Source: Aureitalea sp. L0-47 (GTDB lineage Bacteria; Bacteroidota; Bacteroidia; Flavobacteriales; Flavobacteriaceae). Taken from it: DNA of 64,000 bases. The position numbers were made by a program, and so were the translations under genes. The DNA lies in the NCBI RefSeq assembly GCF_026126405.1, contig NZ_JAFMTQ010000001.1:62001-126000 (forward strand), in the 5' to 3' direction. Positions 1 through 8,181 of this stretch are shown here, in pieces. The notes under the pieces are model-generated. The model searched no databases, was not told the DNA's origin, and saw only the letters and a list, made by a program, of their open reading frames with translations. Within the stretch, counting starts at the first letter, position 1. Every line of letters begins with the position of its first letter.

Positions 1-394
1 CCAAACTGATTTTTGGAGTAAAGGGCCATTTTTTGGTAGTATCTAGAGGATCTACTTCAAGGCCTCTTTCGAGAAACCATTCGATCTTACCCAATTCGTA
101 GAGTGGATTCTGAAGACCATCGGTAACCAGTCCCAGAATACCCGGCCCCAGTTTAACAGTGAGTGGAAGCCCAGTAAACTCAACGGCATCACCTACTTTC
201 ATCCAACGCGTATCTTCAAAAACCTGTAAGAAGACATTACCTTCTTCCTTTACGTCGATTACTTCGGCCTTGAGTCTTTTTTCATCCTCAAGTACAATGT
301 AGGCAACCTCACCATTCATCACAGCACCCTCAAGGATTTTTGCTCCTACCAGCGACTCGCTAACACTCGTCACTTTTCCTGTTGATTTTTGCAT
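1..394 (-). CDS. V/A-type ATP synthase catalytic subunit A, N-terminal part (cut by window edge)
   Basis: The reverse strand reads an open frame from an ATG at 394 that runs off the left edge; about 131 residues are visible. It begins MQKSTGKVTSVSESLVGA and contains TGLPLTVKLGPGILG followed by VTDGLQNPL, the N-terminal beta-barrel and following segment typical of V/A-type ATPase A subunits. The nucleotide-binding domain lies outside the window. The family couples ATP turnover to H+ or Na+ movement across the inner membrane. Only 16 nt separate it from the stop of the upstream stress-protein gene, so the two are probably co-transcribed. The subunit type is clear; the coupling ion cannot be told from this fragment. 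Confidence 0.88.
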   Translation of the reverse strand, partial: MQKSTGKVTSVSESLVGAKILEGAVMNGEVAYIVLEDEKRLKAEVIDVKEEGNVFLQVFEDTRWMKVGDAVEFTGLPLTVKLGPGILGLVTDGLQNPLYELGKIEWFLERGLEVDPLDTTKKWPFTPKISL

Positions 395-410
395 CCTTTA
401 CTGATATTTT

Positions 411-1553
411 CTATTTACGCCGAAGTTTCCGTACCTCATCTTCAATTTTCTGATTCCACATCTGATCCAGAATATCTCGCACATTTGCTCTGTACTTATT
501 GGCTTTTTCTTGTTCTCCGAGCTTCTCATACGCCTTAGCTAAACCTCTGTGAGCCGGCACATGAATTGCACTGATGCTCAGACATGCTTCCAAGTGACCA
601 ATGGCTTGGTCGTAAAATCCATCATCTATCAATTTCATGGCTGTTTCATGTAGCTCCTGAATATCTCGCATATCCGTTTCCAATTGCAGGGAGATGACAT
701 CTTGAGATTTTAGTGTTAGGAACGAACAAGGGACTTCGCGCACAACTTTCTCCGTAACGCTTCCCATAAGCATCCTGTTAATTCCTGTTCGCCCGGCTGT
801 ACCTATTACAAGAAGGTCTATCATCTTTCTTGAAATGCTACTTAGAATTTCTTCAGAAGGATTACCTTTTGGGATTTCCTTAGTCCAATTCAGGTCCCTT
901 AGATTGAAATCTTTTAAAAAGGAATCCAAATCCTTTTTGTGCATGGAATATTGATGTTCAATTTCTCTCTCCTGTTCTTTTTCAGAAAAAAACCAGTTGG
1001 AACCCTCAGGCTCACAGACAGCCAGAATGGTTAACTCGGATTTAAACCTTCGAGCCATGGTAATTGCGTTATTGAGGGCCCGTTTCGAAGTTGGAGAGAA
1101 ATCAACAGGGCACAATATATGATGTACATTCAGTAAAACGCCTTCCTTAATAATAAAAACCGGTTTTTCGCTTCTATGAATAACACGTTGAGCTGTAGTA
1201 CCCAACCGAAAAGAATCACTTTTCTTGGTTTCTCCAGAACCCATGAGGATCAGGTTTGCTCCAGTATCCAAAGCTGCTCTCGTAATTGCCTTATACGGAG
1301 TACCAGTCATTAGTAAAGATTTCTTAACCGAGACTCCTTCATCCGATATCTGTTTTTCAACTTCTTGTAATTTGGTAACAGTAGTTTCCTGAAGTGATTC
1401 TCGAACTTTATCGTTGGAAATATTATCCGGCAGAATATGAATTGGGATAATGGTCGAGTCAAATATTTTCGCCATTTCTATGGCATTTGCTAATACATTT
1501 TCAGAAGAATTACTGAAATCAAGAGCTACTAATATCTTTTCTAATAGTTTCAT
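411..1553 (-). CDS. Tandem universal stress protein with C-terminal TPR-like extension
   Basis: A 380-residue cytoplasmic protein with two UspA domains (about residues 4-137 and 143-283) and an extra C-terminal helical tail (about 300-370) that reads like a TPR pair. The second domain keeps the ATP-binding signature G-2x-G-9x-G-S (G251, G254, G264, S265). In the first the signature is degenerate: the second glycine position is Glu108. This suggests one nucleotide-binding and one structural domain, as in other tandem Usp proteins. It lies 16 nt upstream of the V/A-ATPase A subunit gene and is divergent from a second Usp gene. A role in energy-stress response alongside the ATPase is inference. 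A TPR tail is unusual for Usp proteins and suggests a protein partner. Confidence 0.85.
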   Translation of the reverse strand: MKLLEKILVALDFSNSSENVLANAIEMAKIFDSTIIPIHILPDNISNDKVRESLQETTVTKLQEVEKQISDEGVSVKKSLLMTGTPYKAITRAALDTGANLILMGSGETKKSDSFRLGTTAQRVIHRSEKPVFIIKEGVLLNVHHILCPVDFSPTSKRALNNAITMARRFKSELTILAVCEPEGSNWFFSEKEQEREIEHQYSMHKKDLDSFLKDFNLRDLNWTKEIPKGNPSEEILSSISRKMIDLLVIGTAGRTGINRMLMGSVTEKVVREVPCSFLTLKSQDVISLQLETDMRDIQELHETAMKLIDDGFYDQAIGHLEACLSISAIHVPAHRGLAKAYEKLGEQEKANKYRANVRDILDQMWNQKIEDEVRKLRRK

Positions 1554-1935
1554 ATTATACGATCTTTAAAGATGCACTAAATTAATTATTGATTAAGTGT
1601 GTTATAGGGAATGAGCTTTGTTTAACTCATTCTTAAAAGTATTGAGAAATTCTTAAGAGAAACTTAAGTATTAAACAAAATCCAAAAACTCTTTTTAGTA
1701 TTTTTATGTTCACATTCGTATGCTATATGACAGCTCAATGTTGCGCGGATTGGTTTTCAATCGATTAGGTCTTGTGTAGTAACAATCTTGCGTTATTCTA
1801 AAGTTTTTCTAAAGAATCTTTTAATAAATTTATAAGTAACTTAGGAACAAAGAATCGATATGGTCGATTTTTGTTGATGACCTAGGTAATAGATCGTGAC
1901 CAAAAAAATATACATTCACTTTAATTGAATTGAAA
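1554..1935. other. 382-bp divergent intergenic region between two usp genes
   Basis: No gene is visible. Two inverted repeats sit near the minus-strand start: the 12-bp perfect palindrome ATCTTTAAAGAT at 1562-1573, and 7-bp arms GAATGAG/CTCATTC at 1609-1615 and 1626-1632. Either could be an operator. No convincing TAnnTTTG box was found for either gene. Confidence 0.4.
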
Positions 1936-2730
1936 ATGAATAGCATTCTCGTTCCAGTAGACTTTTCTGAAGCCTCATCAAATGCATTGACCTATGCGAT
2001 CAAATTGTTTGGCTCAAACACTTTGGAAATTACATTGATCCATTTTTACGGAGCAAGATCGACCGCATTTGTGATGAAAAACATAGATAACGTATTAGAG
2101 GATGATGCAAACAGAAGTATGAAAAAACTTCTGAAAGATTTCCAGGGGAAATTCCCCAATGTGGTTTTCAAAACTAAAATTGTCAAAGACTACGCTGTTT
2201 CTGCAATAACTGAATTGGGAAATAAAGGAGATTATGATTTCATAGTTATGGGAACGGCGGGAGCAAGTGGATTGAAAGAAGTGTTTATGGGAAGTGTTGC
2301 CGGGGGAGTAATATCAAAAACTTCGGCGCCCGTAATCGTTGTGCCAAAAGCCTATGATTTTAAGTCAGTAAAGAAGATAGTCTTTGCTGTAAGTGACATA
2401 CCGTTTTCTAGCTATGAAGTGATTGAACCATTAGTAAAGATAACAAGACTACAAAAGAGCGACCTTAGGCTTCTCCATTTTGCTCAAGAGAAGACACCTC
2501 AGATTGAGAGGGCTTTAAGCACTTTAGAAGATCTGAATCCTACGGCAGAATATCAAGTAGGAAGTGGAGACATAAATAAGGATCTTAGCAATTATTTAAA
2601 GAAGGATCAAGCTGACCTGGTTTGTCTTGTTCGCGCTCAAAAGGGATTTGTAGACCGTTTGTTTAAGGAAAGTGTGACGCTAAAGCAAACGTTTAGCAGC
2701 CCCGTTCCTTTACTCATTCTTCACGAATAG
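1936..2730 (+). CDS. Universal stress protein, two-domain (UspA family)
   Basis: About 264 residues. The first Usp domain (about residues 1-138) opens with MNSILVPVDFSEAS and carries an intact G-2x-G-9x-G-S nucleotide signature (GTAG, then MGS). The second half (about 145-264) has the Usp fold pattern but no clear signature. I prefer the ATG at 1936; an in-frame TTG at 1930 would add two residues, and neither has a ribosome-binding site. It is divergent from the longer tandem Usp gene. Its partner and inducing stress cannot be read from sequence. Confidence 0.85.
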   Translation: MNSILVPVDFSEASSNALTYAIKLFGSNTLEITLIHFYGARSTAFVMKNIDNVLEDDANRSMKKLLKDFQGKFPNVVFKTKIVKDYAVSAITELGNKGDYDFIVMGTAGASGLKEVFMGSVAGGVISKTSAPVIVVPKAYDFKSVKKIVFAVSDIPFSSYEVIEPLVKITRLQKSDLRLLHFAQEKTPQIERALSTLEDLNPTAEYQVGSGDINKDLSNYLKKDQADLVCLVRAQKGFVDRLFKESVTLKQTFSSPVPLLILHE

Positions 2731-2980
2731 CGACTGGGTCCATCTAAGCGACGAACAAGAGAATCAACATAGGAAATGAGATGAGCAATCGATGTGGAAG
2801 TACTGAAAACACTGGCCTTACGAAAAGTCATATTTTCCATACCGGCGCATTCGAAAATTCGAAATGTTTTAGAAGTTAAACAGAGGAACTAACTTTTGGT
2901 TCAAGTCTAATAAGAGTCGAATTTCAAATAATTTGATAAATAACAGGCTATTGCGGTGCGATAATAGTCTAATATGAGGA

Positions 2981-3012
2981 GCGATAAAGTAGGGTGGAGC
3001 TCACTTTATCGC
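2981..3012. repeat. Perfect 10-bp inverted repeat with 12-nt loop
   Basis: GCGATAAAGT at 2981-2990 is the exact reverse complement of ACTTTATCGC at 3003-3012. No T-run follows on either strand, so it is a poor intrinsic terminator. It could be an operator or a structured RNA element. Confidence 0.6.
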
Positions 3013-3069
3013 TGTGAAGTGAACAAGGTTCTACTTTTCTACGATTATCAAACTTACAAGAAGATTGGA

Positions 3070-3077
3070 TATATTTG
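3070..3077 (+). promoter_or_regulatory. Bacteroidota -7 promoter box (TATATTTG)
   Basis: Exact match to TAnnTTTG, 37 nt before the ATG at 3115. No TTG at the expected -33 spacing was found. Confidence 0.45.
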
Positions 3078-3114
3078 GCGCTTAGTACCACGGCTTAATT
3101 CTCGATAACACAGC

Positions 3115-3873
3115 ATGAAAAAGATACTTTGTTGTTTATTGTTGATTCCTGTTTTCCTTTTTGCACAAACCAAGGAGAAGGATTCGTTAAAACTAAGGGC
3201 AGACTTGTCGGTAACCGGGTTTTTGCAAAGTGGAAATGTTGACACATGGATCTTCAGGGCCAAGTCGGAAGTGAGTTTCAGATCTTGGGGTAACACAGTC
3301 TTTAAAACCAAGAACTCCTATGTATACCAAGCTTTTGATAAGGAGAAGGCCGATGAGGATATTCTAAGTCTCAATTTCCTGGAATTTAATCCCACACGAA
3401 AAATCTATCCTTTCGTTTTGGGTTTTTTCAGCACCAATTTCCGCAGGGAGATCAACTATCGCTATCTCCTGGGGGCAGGAGCGAGTTTCAAAATTCTTAA
3501 TAAGAAGAACTACGAGCTGAAGGCCTCCACCTCATTAGAATATGAGAACACCGATTTTAATCTAACCACCTTTAATGTCCCGGAGTATAACGGCAGTGAA
3601 TCCATCGAAACCTACCGAGCGACCTTTTGGCTCTATGGTAAATATCATTTGTTTAAAAATAAGATCGTTTTCAGTCATGAAAGTTATGTGCAACCATCAC
3701 TTGAGCAGATCAATAATTATCGTTGGAGGGCTGATATTAGTTTAGAAATGCCGATATGGAAGTATCTGAATTTCAAGATCAACTACATCCACGTTTTGGA
3801 AAGTATTGTTGTTATTGACCAGTCCAGGGTTGACCGGTTTCTGACTTTTGGATTGACCATAAAGAATTATTGA
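3115..3873 (+). CDS. DUF481 family outer-membrane beta-barrel protein
   Basis: A 252-residue secreted protein. Residues 1-18 form a signal peptide ending LFAQ. The rest alternates hydrophobic and polar residues with many aromatic residues and ends on a short strand (LTFGLTIKNY), as in DUF481 barrels. The sequence pattern LSVTGFLQSGNVDT near residue 30 is typical of that family (salt-induced outer-membrane proteins). Substrate unknown. The gene stands alone, with a -7 box upstream and a weak hairpin downstream that separates it from convergent tryptophanase. Confidence 0.75.
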   Translation: MKKILCCLLLIPVFLFAQTKEKDSLKLRADLSVTGFLQSGNVDTWIFRAKSEVSFRSWGNTVFKTKNSYVYQAFDKEKADEDILSLNFLEFNPTRKIYPFVLGFFSTNFRREINYRYLLGAGASFKILNKKNYELKASTSLEYENTDFNLTTFNVPEYNGSESIETYRATFWLYGKYHLFKNKIVFSHESYVQPSLEQINNYRWRADISLEMPIWKYLNFKINYIHVLESIVVIDQSRVDRFLTFGLTIKNY

Positions 3874-3898
3874 TCCATGACAGGAGCTTACTCAGAAT

Positions 3899-3927
3899 CC
3901 AGTCATTGACTGGTTCTTCCAATTTTT
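3899..3927 (+). terminator. Weak hairpin between convergent genes
   Basis: CCAGTC at 3899-3904 pairs with GACTGG at 3908-3913 around a 3-nt loop. The T-rich stretch follows only after 7 nt, so this is a marginal intrinsic terminator. Confidence 0.4.
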
Positions 3928-5308
3928 AATGTGAAATCTTCTCCAACTTCACAGTAAAATGACGCATTATCGGAGCTTCATCCACTATACTATAGCCCCT
4001 TTTTGCTTGTTCACGGGAATCGTAGATCTTTTTAAGGACTGCCGCTATATACCGCATATGATTTAAGGAATAGGTCCTTCGTGGGATAGCAAGCCGCACT
4101 AATTCCAGATCTGGATATCGGTTTTGGTGGGTAAAGGGATCGCGGTCGGCCAGGATAGTGCCTATTTCAACGCTCCGGATACCTCCTTCAATATAGAGTT
4201 CAATTGCCAACGCCTGGGCCCTGTATTCATTACGAGGAATGGTAGGCACAAACTTGTTAGCATCTAAAAATATGGCATGCCCCCCAAAAGGCTGAAGTAC
4301 GGGAATTCCATGTTCTACAAGCCGTTCGCCTAAAAAGGCAACTTGTTTTATCCTGGTCTCGAGATAATCGAATTCGGTGGCCTCGTCCAAACCAACAGCC
4401 AGTGCTCCCATATCGCGTCCATTCATCCCTCCATAGGTAAGGAAACCCTCGTACATGATATTGAATACAGTAGCTTGTTTATAAAGCTCTTCATCACGAA
4501 GGGCTATAAATCCACCCATATTTACAAGGCCGTCTTTTTTGGCACTCATGGTCATTCCATCAGCATAAGAAAACAGCTCTCGGCAAATCTTCTTGATGGA
4601 CCAGTCTTGATACCCTTCTTCCCTGATCTTGATGAAATAGGCATTTTCAGCAAAGCGCGCAGCATCAATAATTAGTGGTGTGTGGTACTTTTTACACACT
4701 TGCGATACTTTTTTGATGTTCTCTATGGACACTGGCTGCCCTCCCGCTGTGTTACATGTTATCGTATGCACAACAAAAGGAATCTTGTCTGGCGGATTGC
4801 TGCGGAATGCATTCTCAAGCTTTTCGATATCGATGTTACCTTTGAAGGGATGGTGCAGACTGGTATCGAATGCTTCATCGATGGTGCAATCCAAAGCCGT
4901 AGCCTTTCTGAATTCAATGTGCCCCTTGGTGGTGTCGAAATGTGCATTACCGGGTATGATATTCCCTTCCTTCACCATTACTGAAAACAAAACATTCTCA
5001 GCAGCTCTTCCCTGGTGAGTTGGTAAAAAGTAGGGGAATCCAGTGATTTTTTCAACAGCGTCTTTTAGCTTAAGGTACGACTGAGATCCTGCATAACTTT
5101 CATCGCCCATCATCATTTCGGCCCATTGTTTGTCGCTCATGGCCCCCGTGCCTGAATCGGTCAAGAGGTCGATAAACACCTTTTCCGAAGAGAGATTGAA
5201 AAGGTTGTAATTGGCTTCTTCAATCCATTTCTTGCGCTCTTCAACAGTGGACGGTTTAATGTATTCCACCATTTTGGTCTTATAGGGTTCTGCGTAGGGA
5301 AGATTCAT
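3926..5308 (-). CDS. tnaA: Tryptophanase (PLP-dependent)
   Basis: A 460-residue cytoplasmic enzyme splitting L-tryptophan into indole, pyruvate and ammonia. The substrate-loop motif THQGR is at residues 97-101. The PLP-lysine segment YADGMTMSAKKD has K258 matching K270 of E. coli TnaA. The relative tyrosine phenol-lyase is told apart by two known positions: this protein has V-E-I-G where TPL has M-E-R-G, and R-H-F-T where TPL has R-F-F-T, so tryptophanase is favoured. No TnaC-like leader peptide or neighbouring tryptophan permease was found. A terminator at 5404-5431 isolates it from the upstream gene, so it should have its own promoter in the 95-nt gap. Confidence 0.93.
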   Translation of the reverse strand: MNLPYAEPYKTKMVEYIKPSTVEERKKWIEEANYNLFNLSSEKVFIDLLTDSGTGAMSDKQWAEMMMGDESYAGSQSYLKLKDAVEKITGFPYFLPTHQGRAAENVLFSVMVKEGNIIPGNAHFDTTKGHIEFRKATALDCTIDEAFDTSLHHPFKGNIDIEKLENAFRSNPPDKIPFVVHTITCNTAGGQPVSIENIKKVSQVCKKYHTPLIIDAARFAENAYFIKIREEGYQDWSIKKICRELFSYADGMTMSAKKDGLVNMGGFIALRDEELYKQATVFNIMYEGFLTYGGMNGRDMGALAVGLDEATEFDYLETRIKQVAFLGERLVEHGIPVLQPFGGHAIFLDANKFVPTIPRNEYRAQALAIELYIEGGIRSVEIGTILADRDPFTHQNRYPDLELVRLAIPRRTYSLNHMRYIAAVLKKIYDSREQAKRGYSIVDEAPIMRHFTVKLEKISH

Positions 5309-5403
5309 ACTTTGAATTTGCTGAAAAGTAAAACTTCCCTCTAATTCATGCCATGATTTATGTCAGTTCGGAAGTCGAAACATACCCATGAGAATGAGCA
5401 TAA

Positions 5404-5431
5404 AAAAACCCGAAGAATCCTTCGGGTTTTT
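5404..5431. terminator. Strong bidirectional intrinsic terminator
   Basis: A 12-bp stem (AAAAACCCGAAG pairing with CTTCGGGTTTTT) around loop AATC, with T-runs on both strands. On the minus strand it ends the Omp28-type gene at 5454 and separates it from tnaA. Confidence 0.9.
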
Positions 5432-5453
5432 ATTTTATGTGAGTTCAGGTAAA

Positions 5454-7145
5454 TTAGTTTACTACTAACTTTTTAACTTCTACCTGCCCTTGTCTTTCCA
5501 CTTGAACAAAATACATTCCAGTAACAAGATTAGACACATTCACTTCGTGACTATTGGATAGGTTTGAAGAGGAATGAACTTCTCGTCCCTGCATGTCGTA
5601 CATGACAATATTTGCGCCTTCCGCATTACTTATGGTAAAGGTTGAAGTAGCAGGGTTAGGAACTATATTAATTCCATCTACTGAAGCATCACCAACATTA
5701 AGAACCCCATTGGTCTTAAATTGAGCAGAAATCTCCTCACCAAAGAACCCACTGGTGTTGATTAAAACGTGGTCATTGTTTGAATCGGTAAGACGGAAGT
5801 AGTACTGTCCGTCACCACCTGTATCGGTCAAAGTAAACTTATGACATCCTATATCATCAAGGTTGAACTCTAGCTCCACGTCTTCATCGGGGGCATAAGG
5901 ACCTCCGGATTGAACTATATCACCATTAACATTTTCGATCTTCCAGGTGATCTCGTCTCCATTTGCATCACAGGATAGTCTGAAAGAATAACTGTTGGTA
6001 TGCTCAAAAGTGATTTCTGAAAAGCTATTGGTAGCTGTATTATTGGTGTTATCCTCATCATTCGGGATGGAGAAGTTGATGGTATTGGTGGATTGAACCG
6101 CATAGGAAATCGGATCCAAACGAACATCTTCTTTTTCATAAGGGCCAAGATTTCCAGTCCAGTTATATGTTTCGGTTGCCCCTCCATTGATGGAATATTC
6201 AATTGCTAAACTTGTAAGCGGATTATTCCCTCTGTTTTGGATTGTAATTTCCGGAGCATAGTCGATACCACACTGAGCATCAATATCAAATTCAGCTTCT
6301 AAGGCAGCATCATTATTGAACGGAAGATTCGTATATGTTGGGAAAGCACCGTTTCCGCTAATTACTTCCTGATTGGTTTCAGTCATAAAAACAACTAATT
6401 CCAATTCTTCCAGGTTTACAGGAACGTTATTGTACGAAGCGGGGATGGTATACGTATAGTTTCTGTCTATAAAGCTTCCCTGGGTTGTAGGAGAAATAGA
6501 TTCTCCCCATTGCCCTGTAATCATATGTACTAAACGATACTGGTGAGGGTAATTGTTACCCAATCCACCTCCTGTTTGAGGTCCTAATGTATTGTTTTGC
6601 AACAATGCTACATTTAACTGGTTAGTAGCCTGAGGACTATTACCTGTATAGAAAGCTTCCACGTGAACAGATATTTCACTAGCCGAGATATCTAATTCAG
6701 CTTCCACAGCCATATTCAGATAAGAAGCTTCGCCAAGGATTTGATTGGAAGCACTTGCCCATTGCCCTCGGCTCATGGCGGTGTGTGGACCACCACTTTG
6801 CGACTGTCCTGGGAACACATGCCTGTTTACTGTTCCGGCAGGGTATCCTACAAGGTTACTTTGGTTTGCGATTGCGGTTCCAAAAGGTGTTCTGAAATCG
6901 GGTTGTCCCGGTCCTGGAACAGCAAAGGACCCTACGTGGATATTAACTAAGAATACATTATCCGGACTCGAGTCTTTGATAGACTGTGCAATTGCGTGTC
7001 CTTGTGGACAGAACACACAGCTGATTCCGGTAAATTCTTCAAGAATCACTTTCTTGTTTTCAGGTGAAGTAGAGACAATGGTCTGCGCAAAACAGCTGCC
7101 TCCCATCACTAATGCAATAATAAAAGAGTAAAATTTTATTTTCAT
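5454..7145 (-). CDS. Omp28-related secreted CxxC protein with T9SS type A sorting domain
   Basis: About 563 residues from the preferred ATG at 7145, which places the signal peptide (MKIKFYSFIIAL to SCFAQ) at the N-terminus; an ATG at 7157 would add MSLI. A thioredoxin-like Omp28 domain follows with EEFTGISCVFCPQG, the two cysteines at about 43 and 46 forming a CxxC pair. The middle is beta-rich, with paired cysteines. The last ~75 residues (NIVPNPATSTFTI, then YDMQGREV, MYFVQVERQG and KKLVVN) form a type A T9SS C-terminal domain, which predicts export across the outer membrane and surface attachment or release. A thiol redox role outside the cell is inference. It faces away from another T9SS gene at 7392. 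Confidence 0.85.
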   Translation of the reverse strand: MKIKFYSFIIALVMGGSCFAQTIVSTSPENKKVILEEFTGISCVFCPQGHAIAQSIKDSSPDNVFLVNIHVGSFAVPGPGQPDFRTPFGTAIANQSNLVGYPAGTVNRHVFPGQSQSGGPHTAMSRGQWASASNQILGEASYLNMAVEAELDISASEISVHVEAFYTGNSPQATNQLNVALLQNNTLGPQTGGGLGNNYPHQYRLVHMITGQWGESISPTTQGSFIDRNYTYTIPASYNNVPVNLEELELVVFMTETNQEVISGNGAFPTYTNLPFNNDAALEAEFDIDAQCGIDYAPEITIQNRGNNPLTSLAIEYSINGGATETYNWTGNLGPYEKEDVRLDPISYAVQSTNTINFSIPNDEDNTNNTATNSFSEITFEHTNSYSFRLSCDANGDEITWKIENVNGDIVQSGGPYAPDEDVELEFNLDDIGCHKFTLTDTGGDGQYYFRLTDSNNDHVLINTSGFFGEEISAQFKTNGVLNVGDASVDGINIVPNPATSTFTISNAEGANIVMYDMQGREVHSSSNLSNSHEVNVSNLVTGMYFVQVERQGQVEVKKLVVN

Positions 7146-7391
7146 AATTAGGCTCATTTTGTGAAATTGAATATCAAATATATGTTAATAAATTCATAAT
7201 TTATAATCAAATCCTTCTTAAGTTTTAATTTTCATTTAACCTATTAATTAGGTAGGATAAAAAACTCTACATCCCTTTACAACGCTGTATTTGAAGAATT
7301 TAACCATTCTTCGTATGCTCACGCATATTCATGATTATTTTCATATCTTTCGACAAACATTTTAACGAATCTTTAATATTTAATTATAGTG

Positions 7392-8114
7392 ATGCAAAAA
7401 ATACTTTTAGCGGCAGCCCTAACCGTTTCAATGGCTGCTTCAGCACAGTTTAATGTTGAAACACATGATGGTACGCCAATTACTGACGGTAGTACTTTCG
7501 GATTCAACACTTTAGATGAACAATCAGCTTCTTTGAAGTTCTATGTGAACAATGAATCTACTACGCAAGAGATTTATATGAAAATTGAATTTGTAAGTGC
7601 TGTCAACTATGACGGGACTGACATGCAATTATGTTTTGGTCTTTGTTACGACCCTATAAGTGTAGGGACTTCTTACCCTCCTGGGAACGAAGTGGTTACG
7701 ATTCAACCAGGTTCAAACCAAGGAACCCCTGGGGATAAATTCTGGAATTATAACGATGGTGGCGGGAACCCTATAGAGTATGAATTCAGGTTTTACCAGG
7801 TAGATGGATCCGGTGTTCCTACGGGTGAAGAACTAAGCTTTACATACTTGTACGATTCAACTCTTGGGGTGGAAGGTCAAAATAAAGTAAACGCTTCTTT
7901 GCTTTCCACTGTGGTTAGTGAAGATCTTCAAATCGTTTCTCAAGAGGAGGTTAACGTAAAAATATACAATCTGCTTGGGGCAATAGTGGCCGAAAGAACA
8001 CTTTCTTCGGGTACTAATAGTATTTCCCTTGCTAGCCTGGAATCTCAGGTATACATGGTTCAGATGACTAACGAATCTGGAGCAACTTCCGTAGAGAAGA
8101 TTGTGAAAAGATAA
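7392..8114 (+). CDS. Small secreted protein with T9SS type A sorting domain
   Basis: About 240 residues from the ATG at 7392; the GTG at 7389 directly before it is less likely. The signal peptide (MQKILLAAALTVSMAASAQ) is followed by a beta-sandwich-like middle with one close cysteine pair (CFGLC, about residues 81-85). The C-terminal ~70 residues match a type A sorting domain (VNVKIYNLLGAIV, YMVQMTNESG, VEKIVKR). The middle is not recognised as a named family. A TATCTTTC box at 7344-7351 is a possible -7 element. The gene is closed by a strong terminator. Confidence 0.75.
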   Translation: MQKILLAAALTVSMAASAQFNVETHDGTPITDGSTFGFNTLDEQSASLKFYVNNESTTQEIYMKIEFVSAVNYDGTDMQLCFGLCYDPISVGTSYPPGNEVVTIQPGSNQGTPGDKFWNYNDGGGNPIEYEFRFYQVDGSGVPTGEELSFTYLYDSTLGVEGQNKVNASLLSTVVSEDLQIVSQEEVNVKIYNLLGAIVAERTLSSGTNSISLASLESQVYMVQMTNESGATSVEKIVKR

Positions 8115-8130
8115 ATAACACCTCAGTAAT

Positions 8131-8162
8131 AAAAAAAGGCCTGGAATTTCCAGGCCTTTTTT
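8131..8162. terminator. Strong bidirectional intrinsic terminator
   Basis: The stem AGGCCTGGAA/TTCCAGGCCT is flanked by A- and T-runs on opposite sides, between convergent genes ending at 8114 and 8182. Confidence 0.92.
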
Positions 8163-8181
8163 ATTTAATGATTTTTCTACT

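Larger units (their letters stand above)
2731..3114. other. 384-bp intergenic region with a strong inverted repeat
   Basis: No credible gene was found. The main feature is a perfect 10-bp inverted repeat (separate entry). A perfect -7 promoter box for the next gene lies at 3070-3077. The reverse-strand ORF across 3054-3311 overlaps the start of the next gene and looks like chance. Confidence 0.5.

Noticed and set aside
3054-3311. Reverse-strand 85-residue ORF over the start of the DUF481 gene
   Set aside because: Overlaps a gene with a clear signal peptide, has no recognisable domain and no promoter.
3926-5308. Tyrosine phenol-lyase as alternative for tryptophanase
   Set aside because: The VEIG and RHFT segments carry the tryptophanase residues at the positions that distinguish the two enzymes.
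5309-5403. TnaC-like leader peptide upstream of tnaA
   Set aside because: No short ORF with a Trp codon followed by a rut-like region was seen in the 95-nt gap.
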